DNA from: Candidatus Latescibacterota bacterium
Lineage (GTDB): Bacteria > JAAXHH01
Length of the DNA: 14,971 bases
NCBI GenBank assembly: GCA_022821935.1
Contig: JAJECR010000257.1
Coordinates: 1-14,971 of the forward strand
Direction of reading: 5' to 3'
A program made the position numbers and the translations under genes. Below, piece by piece: positions 6,220-14,337 of this stretch. Position 1 is the first letter of the stretch; each line of letters starts with the position of its first letter. Below the pieces are notes generated by a model, which made no database searches, was not told the DNA's origin, and saw nothing but the letters and a program-made list of their open reading frames with translations.

Positions 6220-9200
6220 ATGCGCCTGCAAAACCTCCTGGATATCTCGGAAAAATCCCCCGTCGTACAGCGTTATCTCGGGTTGGCTGCCGATGCCGCC
6301 TGCTCCGCGCGGGTATCGGGGCTTGCCGGCTCGTCGCGGTCCCTGTTGCTCGCGCACGCGCACCGGAAACGGCGCGGCGCGACGCTGGTCATCGTGGAGG
6401 ACACGGCCGCCGCCGAGGAGATGTTCGAGGATGTCTCCAGTCTGCTGGATCCCGCGGACGTGGCGCTGTTTCCCCCCTGGGAAGTGCTGCCCTATGACCA
6501 GGTGTCCCCGCCCGGCGACTTGTCGGGACGCCGTCTGGACGCGCTTTACGGCCTGATGAAGAACAGACCGCTGTTCGTCGTGGCGACGGTCAGGGCCGTC
6601 ATGCAGCGCACCCTGCCGCCGACCGTACTCCAGGGCTCCGTTCTGCAGATCGCTTCAGGCTCGGTCATTTCCTTGCGCGAACTCACCGAGCGGTGCGACC
6701 GGCTCAGCTACGAGCGGACGGACATGGTTCAGGCCCCGGGCCACTACAGTGTGCGGGGCGGTATTGTGGATGTCTATCCCCACGGGTTGGACCGGCCGTG
6801 CAGAATCGAGTTCTTCGGAGACGAAGTGGAATCGATTCGACTCTTCGATATCTACTCCCAGCGGTCGTCGGAGCACATCAGCGAACTGACCGTGCTCCCG
6901 AACAGGGAAATGATCGACGATCCCGAAAAGCGCGGCGAAGTAGTCCAACGGGCAAGGCAGGCGGGCGAATCGCTGTCGATCGACGCGTCCGAGCTGATTT
7001 CTCACATCGAGGACGGAGGCCTGTTCGAAGGCAGTGAACGCTACCTGCCCTGGTTTCACCCCTCCTCCGCCACCATTATGAGCTACCTGCCGGACCACAC
7101 GCTGATCGTCCGGTGCGAGCCCGACGAACTGGCGCGCGAAGCGGAATCGTTCGCCGAGGAATACGAAAATACCCACTTGCGGAGAACGGAAGCGGGCGAC
7201 CTGGTCCCTGAACCGGGCGAAGCGATCGGCTCTTGGTGCGATGTAACGGAGGAGTCGACCTACTACGGCACGATGGACATGGCGCGCGGGGCGCGGGCGG
7301 CCGATGGGTGGCTTGCTGTGGGGACCGAGGCGTCCGGCGTATACCAGGGCGCGATGGATGTGCTGAAATCCCGCCTGGAGGAGTGGAGAGCGGACGCGGC
7401 ACGGGTCGTGGTGGTTTGCGATAACGAAGGGCAGGCGGAAAGACTGCGGGAGATCCTGGGCACGGACGCCCTGGAGATCGAAATGGCGGTAGGCGCGATG
7501 CACGCCGGGTTCATTCTGCCCGACCTGCCCCTGGTCGTGCTGACCGACGCGGAGATCTTCAACCGGTACCGGCGACGCCGGCGGAAAGCCTTCAAGGAAG
7601 GCGTGGTAATCGAAGATTTCACCAGCCTGAAGGAAGGGGACTACGTCGTCCATATCGACCATGGCATCGGCCGGTACATCGGGTTGAAGCGTATCGCGGT
7701 GGACGACCGGGAGCGGGACTGCCTGACGCTGATCTACGCCGGAGACGACCGGGTCTTCATACCCATCGAGCAGTTGCACCGGGTGCAGAAGTACATCGGT
7801 TCCGATGGCGAGGTGCCCGCGTTGTCGAAACTGGGCGGAAGAGCCTGGGAGCAGGCCAAGAAGCGTACGCGGAAGGCCGTCCGGGATATAGCCGAGGACC
7901 TGGTCAAACTCTACGCGGCCCGGCAGGCCAGTCCGGGATTCTCCTTCTCGGCCGACACCCCCTGGCAGCGGGAAATGGAAGATTCCTTCATCTACGAGGA
8001 TACGCCGGACCAGGAGCAGGCGTCCTCGGACGTGAAGTCGGACATGGAGAAAGCGGTGCCCATGGACCGGCTGATCTGCGGAGACGTGGGGTACGGGAAG
8101 ACGGAAGTGGCGATCCGCGCCGCTTTCAAGGCGGTGCTGGACGGGAAACAGGTGGCGATACTCGCCCCGACCACCATCCTGGTGCAACAGCACATGACCA
8201 CCTTCTCCGAGCGGCTCGCGGACTACCCCGTCAACATCCGGATGCTGAGCCGCTTCGTCCCTCCCCGGGAGCAGAAAGCCGTCGTCGCCGGCCTTCAGAG
8301 CGGCGAGGTCGACATCGTAATCGGAACGCACCGGCTGATATCCGGCGACATCGACTTTCACGACATGGGTCTGCTCGTGGTCGATGAAGAGCAACGGTTC
8401 GGCGTCGCCCACAAGGAACGGCTCAAGCAGCTGAAGACCTCCGTGGACGTCATGACCATGACTGCCACGCCCATTCCGCGGACGCTTCACATGTCCCTGG
8501 TCTCCGCGCGGGACATGTCCCTCATCACCACGCCGCCCAGAGACCGGCTGCCGGTGCATACCGAGGTGGTGCGTTTCAACGAAGAAGTGATCTGCGAGGC
8601 GATCATGCGGGAGGTGGACCGGGGGGGACAGGTCTTCTTCGTCCACAACCGGGTCCAGTCCATAGAGGCGGTCGCCGAATTCCTGCGGCGCCTCCTGCCC
8701 CAGGTCTCCTTCGTCGTGGGCCACGGACAGATGCAGGAGCGGGAACTGGAACGGGTGATGGTCGACTTCCTGGATCACAAGTACGACTGCCTCGTGTCCA
8801 CGATGATCATCGAATCCGGGCTGGATATACCCAGCGTGAATACCATCCTGGTCAATCGCGCGGACCGTTTCGGACTCGCCCAGTTGTATCAGCTCCGGGG
8901 CCGCGTGGGGAGGTCCAATCACCGGGCCTACGCATACCTGATGGTCCCCGCCGCCGGAACAGTTACCCCCGACGCCCGCAAGCGGCTGGCCGTGATCTCC
9001 GAATATACCGCGCTTGGATCGGGATTCCATATCGCCATGCGGGACCTCGAGATCAGGGGCGCCGGGAACCTGCTGGGCACGGAGCAGCACGGCTTCATAT
9101 CCGCCATAGGATTCGATCTGTACTGCCGGCTGTTGAAGGAGGCGATGCAGGATCTGAAGGGTGAGACGCGCGAACAGTCCCATGAAGCCGATATCGACTT

Positions 9201-9621
9201 GCGCGTGGGTGCCTTCATCCCCGACGACTATATCGCGGACCGTAAGCTCAAGGTCGGTTTCTACCAGCGGCTTTCACGGGTGGAAGACGAACAGGACATC
9301 GTCTCGTTGCGCGAGGAGATGAAGGGCCGGTTCGGCCGGCTGCCCGATCCGGCGCTCATCCTGTTCGACCTGGTTTCCATTCGGCAGATCGCGGATAAAA
9401 TCGGATTGAAACAACTCACGGTCAGCGGCAGTCAAATGACCGTGACCTACCGGAACGGCCTTTATCCTTCGCGAGACAGGATAGCGCGCGTAACGGACGA
9501 TCCCGCGCTGGACATTGAGTTTCCTCACGGGGACGACTTCCGGATCAGGGCGGGACTGACCGGGGAATCGGAAGCCGAACGGGTCGGCCTGGCCAAAAAC
9601 CTGTTGCTTAAACTACTGTGA
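6220..9621 (+). CDS. mfd: Transcription-repair coupling factor
   Basis: Mfd removes RNA polymerase stalled at DNA damage and recruits UvrA to start nucleotide excision repair. The 1133 residues cover the whole domain series. A UvrB-like N-terminal module has a P-loop that lacks the lysine (L-A-G-S-S-R-S near 25-33), as is usual. The RNA-polymerase-interacting CarD-like domain begins near 470 (K-E-G-D-Y-V-V-H-I-D-H-G-I-G-R-Y). The RecG-like translocase has Walker A G-D-V-G-Y-G-K-T (621-628), Walker B D-E-E-Q (722-725) and motif VI Q-L-R-G-R-V-G-R (891-898). The TRG segment lies around G-F-H-I-A-M-R-D-L-E-I-R-G-A-G-N-L-L-G (935-953), and a C-terminal domain 7 completes it. No frameshift or missing motif is seen. 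The Shine-Dalgarno site is weak, so translation may depend partly on purC 15 nt upstream. Confidence 0.98.
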   Translation: MRLQNLLDISEKSPVVQRYLGLAADAACSARVSGLAGSSRSLLLAHAHRKRRGATLVIVEDTAAAEEMFEDVSSLLDPADVALFPPWEVLPYDQVSPPGDLSGRRLDALYGLMKNRPLFVVATVRAVMQRTLPPTVLQGSVLQIASGSVISLRELTERCDRLSYERTDMVQAPGHYSVRGGIVDVYPHGLDRPCRIEFFGDEVESIRLFDIYSQRSSEHISELTVLPNREMIDDPEKRGEVVQRARQAGESLSIDASELISHIEDGGLFEGSERYLPWFHPSSATIMSYLPDHTLIVRCEPDELAREAESFAEEYENTHLRRTEAGDLVPEPGEAIGSWCDVTEESTYYGTMDMARGARAADGWLAVGTEASGVYQGAMDVLKSRLEEWRADAARVVVVCDNEGQAERLREILGTDALEIEMAVGAMHAGFILPDLPLVVLTDAEIFNRYRRRRRKAFKEGVVIEDFTSLKEGDYVVHIDHGIGRYIGLKRIAVDDRERDCLTLIYAGDDRVFIPIEQLHRVQKYIGSDGEVPALSKLGGRAWEQAKKRTRKAVRDIAEDLVKLYAARQASPGFSFSADTPWQREMEDSFIYEDTPDQEQASSDVKSDMEKAVPMDRLICGDVGYGKTEVAIRAAFKAVLDGKQVAILAPTTILVQQHMTTFSERLADYPVNIRMLSRFVPPREQKAVVAGLQSGEVDIVIGTHRLISGDIDFHDMGLLVVDEEQRFGVAHKERLKQLKTSVDVMTMTATPIPRTLHMSLVSARDMSLITTPPRDRLPVHTEVVRFNEEVICEAIMREVDRGGQVFFVHNRVQSIEAVAEFLRRLLPQVSFVVGHGQMQERELERVMVDFLDHKYDCLVSTMIIESGLDIPSVNTILVNRADRFGLAQLYQLRGRVGRSNHRAYAYLMVPAAGTVTPDARKRLAVISEYTALGSGFHIAMRDLEIRGAGNLLGTEQHGFISAIGFDLYCRLLKEAMQDLKGETREQSHEADIDLRVGAFIPDDYIADRKLKVGFYQRLSRVEDEQDIVSLREEMKGRFGRLPDPALILFDLVSIRQIADKIGLKQLTVSGSQMTVTYRNGLYPSRDRIARVTDDPALDIEFPHGDDFRIRAGLTGESEAERVGLAKNLLLKLL

Positions 9622-9683
9622 TTTGTTAATGATACGTGCCCGGATATTCGAGACAGACCCGCCCGTTGGAGTATGAAATCAGC

Positions 9684-10550
9684 ATGAAATCCGCGGTTTA
9701 TTGTACCGTTCTTCTGAACGTGGCCCTTCTCTTTACGCAGTGCCGGTTTTTTTCACCGGCGGAAGACGCCGATACAGTCGTCGCCAGGGTGAATCAGTCC
9801 ACGCTGACGGCCGATGAACTGGAGGCCGAGATGGAAGCCGCGGCACTGTCCGGCGCCACGCTGCAAATGAGAAAGGACTGGGTATCTGACTGGGTCCGGA
9901 CCGAACTCCTCTACCAGGAAGCCCTCAGGAGGGACCTGGACCGCGACGGCGCGACGGTTCGGGAACTGAACAGGATGCGCAGGGACCATCTGGCCAATGT
10001 CGTTCTGGATGATATTGCCGTCGACACGTCGATGGAGATCACGGACGCAGAGGTGGCCGATTATTTCGAGGTCCATGGACAGGAATTCATATACCACGAG
10101 CCGGAACTCAGACTGTCCGTTATCGCTCTACCGGACGAGACCACGGCTCGGCAGGTCCGCAACCAGCTGGCGCGCGGCCGCGGAACCTTCGAGGAACTGG
10201 CCCGTACACGATCCCTTCATACCTCCTCGGCCAACGGAGGAGACCTGGGTTACCTGAAAAGGGCGGATATCAGCGACGTGTCGGTGCAGGAAATCGTGTT
10301 TTCCCTGCAACCCGGCCAGATCTCCCGGCCGGTCCTTTCCGAATCCGGGTCGTTCATCTTCAGGGTCGTGGACCGTCGCGAGGCAGGCACCCTGCCGCCG
10401 CTGGATGAAGTCCGTGGCGAGATTGTCAACAGGATGCTGCGGGACCGGCGCCGCGAACTGGTCAAGCGGTTCGTGGATGGGCTCCGGCAAGGGGCCGACG
10501 TGGAAATCTATGACGGAAACCTGATGCGGTCGGAACCGTTCGCACCGTAG
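9684..10550 (+). CDS. Parvulin-like (PpiC/SurA family) exported protein with degenerate isomerase site
   Basis: A 288-residue protein. From the ATG at 9684 the N-terminus has a charged start and a hydrophobic run (about 4-18) ending in F-T-Q-C-R-F-F. Cys20 could be lipidated, but the lipobox is atypical (Gln at -1), so it may be a lipoprotein or an N-terminal anchor. Residues 30-130 look like the SurA-type helical chaperone domain (V-V-A-R-V-N-Q-S-T-L-T-A-D-E-L). A parvulin domain follows at about 140-230, with S-A-N-G-G-D-L-G-Y-L (182-191). The first parvulin strand, usually R-H-I-L-V, reads L-R-L-S-V-I-A-L, so the active-site histidine is missing and isomerase activity is doubtful. An upstream in-frame ATG at 9636 would add 16 residues before the signal; I reject it because it would bury the signal. 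Located 62 nt after mfd and 16 nt before the surA-like gene, so probably an envelope chaperone paired with it. Confidence 0.85.
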   Translation: MKSAVYCTVLLNVALLFTQCRFFSPAEDADTVVARVNQSTLTADELEAEMEAAALSGATLQMRKDWVSDWVRTELLYQEALRRDLDRDGATVRELNRMRRDHLANVVLDDIAVDTSMEITDAEVADYFEVHGQEFIYHEPELRLSVIALPDETTARQVRNQLARGRGTFEELARTRSLHTSSANGGDLGYLKRADISDVSVQEIVFSLQPGQISRPVLSESGSFIFRVVDRREAGTLPPLDEVRGEIVNRMLRDRRRELVKRFVDGLRQGADVEIYDGNLMRSEPFAP

Positions 10551-10559
10551 GCTGGAACC

Positions 10560-10564
10560 GGAGG
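10560..10564 (+). promoter_or_regulatory. Shine-Dalgarno site favouring a GTG start for the surA-like gene
   Basis: GGAGG ends 2 nt before the ATG at 10567 but 8 nt before the in-frame GTG at 10573. Spacing alone favours the GTG. Confidence 0.45.
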
Positions 10565-10566
10565 GC

Positions 10567-11883
10567 ATGTCTGTGCGCTCACTTACCCGCCATATCTGGC
10601 TGCTCCTGGGTCTTGCCATGGTTCTGGCAGGCCGTCCGGCACACGGCCAGCAGTTGCTGGACTACGTCGTGGCCGTCGTAGACAACGAGATCATCCTCTA
10701 TTCCGACGTGGTTGAAGCAGTAAAGATGTATCGCATGCAGCCACCCGAGCAGGAGCCGGAAGATCTCCCGAACCAGTTGCTGGACGATATGATCGATACG
10801 CGCGTCGTGCTCGCGTACGCGCGAAGAGACAGCGTGCGGGTACCCGTCGAGCGGATAAACGGCGCCGTACAGGAGATTATCGACCAGTACACGGAACGCC
10901 TCGGTTCCGAGGAAGCCCTGGAACAACTGGTGACGAATTCCGGCATGACTATGAGAGACTGGAACCGGCTGCTAAGGCGGCAGAAGGAAGAGGAACTGCT
11001 CCGGCAAATGCTAGAGGAAGACCGCTTCGGCGAAGTACGGGTTACCGGCCTGGAAGTGACCCAGTACTATGAGAACCACTACGACAGCATTCCTTCGAAT
11101 CCCGTCAAGCTCGACTTGAGCCACATCATGATCTCCGCGCGTCCGGACCCACAGATCGTGGCCGCGATGAACGCACGGATCGATGAGATCAGGCGCCGCA
11201 TAGCCGACGGGGAGGACTTCGGAGACATGGCGCGGCGGTATTCGGAAGATCTGAACAGCGCCCCGAACGGCGGAGACCTGGGATTCTTCACTCGGGGAAC
11301 GTTCATGACCGATTTCGAAGACGCGGCTTTCGCCCTCGAACCTGGCGAGATCAGTCCCACGGTGCAGACGGACGTGGGCCTGCATATCATTAAGCTGGAA
11401 GAACGGAAGGACGACCAGATCCGGGTGCGTCACATTCTGGTCCAGGTTTCTAAAACAGATGAAGACGATCATCGCGCGCTGGAGACGATTTCCATGCTGC
11501 GCCAGCGGATTCTCGACGGCGACGAGTCATTCTCCGAGGCCGCCGGGAAATATTCGGAGGACCTGGTCTCCGCTTCAGACGGCGGCCATATCGGAGAGTT
11601 CATGCTCAATCAGTTGCTGCCCCAATACCAGGCCGCCCTGGACACCATATCTGTCAACCAGATGACCGAACCCATCAAAGTGGTGGACCAGAGCGCCACC
11701 TCCTACCACATCATGAGGCTGAACGACAGAGCCGGCGGCGACAAGCTTACTCTGGACGACCATTTCCAAGAGATCACGTATCTGGCCAAACAGGCCAAGT
11801 GGAACAGGGAACGGGAACGGTGGCTCCAGGATCTGCGCCGCGAGTTGTACATCGACGAGCGGGGCCTGGACGCCATGCCCTGA
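10567..11883 (+). CDS. surA: SurA-like periplasmic chaperone / peptidyl-prolyl isomerase
   Basis: A 438-residue exported protein with SurA architecture: signal peptide (1-27, probable cleavage A-H-G before Q28), helical N-terminal domain starting V-A-V-V-D-N-E-I-I-L-Y-S-D-V (35-48), parvulin domain 1 (about 180-279, with L-S-H-I-M-I and N-G-G-D-L-G-F-F), parvulin domain 2 (about 285-386, with R-V-R-H-I-L-V and D-G-G-H-I-G-E-F), and a C-terminal helix. Both domains keep the first active-site histidine (H186, H289). SurA escorts outer-membrane beta-barrel proteins across the periplasm. The ATG at 10567 lies only 2 nt after GGAGG (10560-10564). The in-frame GTG at 10573 has an 8-nt spacing and may be the true start; it shortens the signal by two residues. 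The gene follows its degenerate paralogue by 16 nt. Confidence 0.93.
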   Translation: MSVRSLTRHIWLLLGLAMVLAGRPAHGQQLLDYVVAVVDNEIILYSDVVEAVKMYRMQPPEQEPEDLPNQLLDDMIDTRVVLAYARRDSVRVPVERINGAVQEIIDQYTERLGSEEALEQLVTNSGMTMRDWNRLLRRQKEEELLRQMLEEDRFGEVRVTGLEVTQYYENHYDSIPSNPVKLDLSHIMISARPDPQIVAAMNARIDEIRRRIADGEDFGDMARRYSEDLNSAPNGGDLGFFTRGTFMTDFEDAAFALEPGEISPTVQTDVGLHIIKLEERKDDQIRVRHILVQVSKTDEDDHRALETISMLRQRILDGDESFSEAAGKYSEDLVSASDGGHIGEFMLNQLLPQYQAALDTISVNQMTEPIKVVDQSATSYHIMRLNDRAGGDKLTLDDHFQEITYLAKQAKWNRERERWLQDLRRELYIDERGLDAMP

Positions 11884-11915
11884 GCGGCGAACCGCCCTAC
11901 GCCAGTACCGTTGAA

Positions 11916-12203
11916 ATGAGAATAGATCTGTTTTTGAAACAGTCCCGCATCATCAAGCAACGGGATGCCGCCAAGAAAGCCTGCGACCGGGGTATGGTTT
12001 CTATTTCCGGCAGACCCGCGAAACCCGGACACCAGGTCGGCGTAAGGGACATTGTCGTCGTGGAGTGGCCCCACAGACGGCTGGAGTTCGAAGTGTTGGA
12101 CGTCCCGGCAGGCAACGTGTCGAAAGACAGGGCGCAATCCCTGTACGTCGTGCTGAGCGACGAGCGACCAGGCGAAGATTCTCCAGGGTTCGCAGAAGGA
12201 TGA
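11916..12203 (+). CDS. RqcP/YabO-like S4-domain RNA-binding protein
   Basis: A 95-residue basic protein made almost entirely of one S4 domain. The N-terminus M-R-I-D-L-F-L-K-Q-S-R-I-I-K-Q-R closely resembles Bacillus YabO/RqcP (M-R-L-D-K-F-L-K-V-S-R-L-I-K-R-R). The rest also matches: D-R-G-M-V-S-I-S-G-R-P-A-K (24-36), then V-R-D-I-V-V-V-E and a Y-V-V-L-S-D-E-R tail. RqcP binds stalled 50S subunits with peptidyl-tRNA and helps RqcH add alanine tails. The proteobacterial relative Hsp15 (HslR) binds the same kind of complex and is the main alternative. I use the ATG at 11916; the longer frame from 11799 overlaps the surA-like gene and adds an Arg/Pro-rich, non-family stretch. The start is 32 nt after the surA-like stop and the end overlaps the methyltransferase by 4 nt. 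Confidence 0.88.
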   Translation: MRIDLFLKQSRIIKQRDAAKKACDRGMVSISGRPAKPGHQVGVRDIVVVEWPHRRLEFEVLDVPAGNVSKDRAQSLYVVLSDERPGEDSPGFAEG

Positions 12204-13015
12204 ATACCCGCCGAGAAGAAGGGAAACCCGGCGAGCATGCGCCACAGGAACCCCCTTTAGCCGCTTTCGAGCCCCCCTACAGCCATCTGGCCCGGATATA
12301 TGATCACGTGATGCGTCACGTGGACTACACGCGGTGGGCCAACTACATACAGTCGGTATTCACACGGTTAGGGGCAACGCCGGAGGACGTACTCGAACTG
12401 GCCTGCGGGACCGGCGCTTTGGCATGCATCCTAGACGACCGCGGATACCGGGTGACGGGCATCGACCGGTCGGCAAGCATGATCGCCGTAGCGAGACAGA
12501 AAGCCCTGGACCCCCGCCGGACCATTCGCTTTCAGGTGGGCGACATGGTTCGTTTGCCGCCATCCGGATCTTACGACGCGGTGTTGTGCCTGTACGACAG
12601 CATCAACTACGTCATGGAAGAGGCGGACATCCTCGCCATGTTGTACAGACTGCGTGCTGCAATAAAGCCCGGCGGCCTGTTCGTATTCGACGCCTGTACG
12701 GAGATCAATTCGCGCAGGTACTTCCATAACCAGGTCGACCGCGAAAGCAACGGTGATTTCTCCTACATCCGGCGTTGCGAGTATGTCCCCGATACGTGCA
12801 CGCAGGTCAATGAATTTCAGTTCATCTTCAACCGCGAAGGCAAACGGCACTCCACCCGGGAGCGCCACGAGCAACGGATCTATCCCGTGGCCAGGCTCGC
12901 GCAGGTCTGCCGCGAGGCAGGTTACCACGTACTCGGCGTCTTTGACGGTTTCACCTTTGATGCGGCGTCGGAACGATCCAATCGGGTTCACTACGTAGTC
13001 CGCCCCGTCCCCTGA
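12200..13015 (+). CDS. Class I SAM-dependent methyltransferase
   Basis: A 271-residue Rossmann-fold methyltransferase. Motif I is V-L-E-L-A-C-G-T-G (64-72), motif II ends at G-I-D-R-S (87-91), and G-D-M (114-116) and Y-D-A-V-L-C-L-Y-D-S-I-N-Y-V (125-138) form the later SAM-binding strands. The L-Y-D-S-I-N-Y segment is typical of the small-molecule or YqeM-like group; the substrate cannot be told. Its ATG overlaps the TGA of the S4 gene (ATGA, 12200-12203), which predicts translational coupling, and AGAAGG overlaps as a binding site. An alternative longer frame from 12065 lies inside the S4 gene and is Arg-rich, so I reject it. The first 25 residues are a disordered, charged leader. The holB ATG is 9 nt downstream. 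Coupling to an rqcP-like gene might hint at a ribosomal or translation target, but that is inference. Confidence 0.88.
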   Translation: MNTRREEGKPGEHAPQEPPLAAFEPPYSHLARIYDHVMRHVDYTRWANYIQSVFTRLGATPEDVLELACGTGALACILDDRGYRVTGIDRSASMIAVARQKALDPRRTIRFQVGDMVRLPPSGSYDAVLCLYDSINYVMEEADILAMLYRLRAAIKPGGLFVFDACTEINSRRYFHNQVDRESNGDFSYIRRCEYVPDTCTQVNEFQFIFNREGKRHSTRERHEQRIYPVARLAQVCREAGYHVLGVFDGFTFDAASERSNRVHYVVRPVP

Positions 13016-13024
13016 GTGGGTCCC

Positions 13025-14245
13025 ATGGCTTTCGACCAGATCATCGGCCACCACAGACAGCGGCAGAAACTCATGGACGCCGTAAAGCAGAACCGCCTGG
13101 CGCACGGGTACCTGTTCTGCGGACCACCCGGTGTGGGCGCCGAGGCGCTGGCCATAGAGCTCGCCTGCGCTGTCAACTGCGAAAGCGGACCCGGGGAGCC
13201 CTGCGGACAGTGCCGGCACTGCCGGCGGATACGCGCGCTACAGCACCCCGATGTACACCTTCTGGTTCCCGCTTCATCCGCACCGCCCCCGGAGAGATCG
13301 GCCGGACCGCCTAGCCGGAGCAGGGAGTCCCCGGCCCGTGGGAACGCCCGGGAAGAGCGCAGGCAGGGATTGTCCTCCCTTTTGGCCGGCGACCCCTACG
13401 TCGCCCTGCCGCTGGGAAAGAACGACATCCTTTCCGTGGACGACATCAGGTCGCTCAGAAGAGATGCGTCTGTCAAGCCATACGAAGGACGGAAGAAGGT
13501 CGCGATCATTGTCTCTGCGGACCGGATGAACACCGCGGCCGCAAATGCGCTGCTCAAGACGCTCGAGGAGCCTCCGGGCAACCTGATGCTCGTCCTGACC
13601 GCAACGCGTTCCCGGCTGCTGCTGCCGACCATCCTGTCCCGTTGCCAGCCCGTTTCCCTGCCGCGCCTCCCGGAAGCCGAGGTGAAGGCGGCGCTGACCG
13701 GGAGGTACGACGTGGAACCCGATGAGGCCGCGCTACTCGCCCGCAGGTCTGAAGGCCGACTTGCCGAGGCGCTGTCGGCCATGTCGGAGGGGGGGCTGAG
13801 GCTTCGGGAAGAAGCCTTCGCCCTGCTGGAGTGTACCCACGACGCGCCGCCCCTGCGTTTGTTCGAGCAGGTGGAATCCCTGGCCGCGGCGCACCGGGAA
13901 GAACCGGCCGTGGAGCAGATCCTGGACCACTTGCTTGAACTTTACCGCGACCTGTTCATTCTGTCCGCCGCGGGCGAACCGTCCGCGACGGGCGAATCCT
14001 CCACCCTCTCCAGCCCGGAACGGCAGATCCCCTTGCAGGCGCTGGCTTCCGGGATGAACGTCCTGGATATCGAGCGGGGCATTGCCGCCATAGAAGAAGC
14101 CAGACGGAGCATCGCCCTGAACGCTCACGTCCAGCTCGCCCTGCTCGTGCTTGTGCTCAGACTCAGATTGAATCGGGGATCGACGGGCTCGCGAGAGACA
14201 CACTCCCGGGCGGCGCCCTCCCATACCCCGCCCGCCACGGATTGA
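13025..14245 (+). CDS. holB: DNA polymerase III delta prime subunit (clamp loader)
   Basis: A 406-residue AAA+ protein of the clamp-loader complex that loads the sliding clamp. Visible features: N-terminal F-D-Q-I-I-G-H (3-9); a P-loop G-P-P-G-V-G-A-E (33-40) that lacks the lysine of an ATPase, as in delta prime; a four-cysteine zinc module (Cys52, 60, 63, 66); A-D-R-M-N-T-A-A-A-N-A-L-L-K-T-L-E-E-P-P (165-184); and the arginine-finger S-R-C (205-207). Intact DnaX would keep the lysine and be longer, so delta prime fits best. A Pro/Ser/Arg-rich insert (about 83-118) and a Ser/Thr/Pro-rich tail make it longer than the E. coli protein (334). I use the ATG at 13025; a GTG at 13016 directly after the methyltransferase stop is the alternative. 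Confidence 0.93.
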   Translation: MAFDQIIGHHRQRQKLMDAVKQNRLAHGYLFCGPPGVGAEALAIELACAVNCESGPGEPCGQCRHCRRIRALQHPDVHLLVPASSAPPPERSAGPPSRSRESPARGNAREERRQGLSSLLAGDPYVALPLGKNDILSVDDIRSLRRDASVKPYEGRKKVAIIVSADRMNTAAANALLKTLEEPPGNLMLVLTATRSRLLLPTILSRCQPVSLPRLPEAEVKAALTGRYDVEPDEAALLARRSEGRLAEALSAMSEGGLRLREEAFALLECTHDAPPLRLFEQVESLAAAHREEPAVEQILDHLLELYRDLFILSAAGEPSATGESSTLSSPERQIPLQALASGMNVLDIERGIAAIEEARRSIALNAHVQLALLVLVLRLRLNRGSTGSRETHSRAAPSHTPPATD

Positions 14246-14249
14246 TCCG

Positions 14250-14278
14250 TTGACAAACCGCCTTCCACACGCTATCGT
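14250..14278 (+). promoter_or_regulatory. Promoter of metG
   Basis: TTGACA (14250-14255, 6/6), 17 nt, then TATCGT (14273-14278, 4/6). It lies in the 92-nt gap after holB and predicts a start near 14285, so metG can be expressed apart from the cluster. No terminator hairpin is visible between holB and this site. Confidence 0.65.
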
Positions 14279-14337
14279 GATGCTGGAATTAAACGAGGTT
14301 CATGCCGGGACAGACCACCCGCGTCCGTGAGGAAGCC

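Noticed and set aside
5239..6363. 374-residue minus-strand frame opposite purC
   Set aside because: Antisense of purC and the start of mfd; no family resemblance.
6655..9183. 842-residue open frame on the minus strand opposite mfd
   Set aside because: It lies wholly within mfd, whose motifs are complete. Its translation is rich in His, Gly, Val and Asp with no recognisable domain, as expected for the antisense of a high-GC gene.
9604..9631. Promoter-like TTGCTT and TTAATG after mfd
   Set aside because: The -10 match is poor, and the 62-nt gap is compatible with read-through from mfd.
12431..13219. 262-residue minus-strand frame opposite the methyltransferase and holB start
   Set aside because: Both plus-strand genes carry clear family motifs; the antisense product has none.
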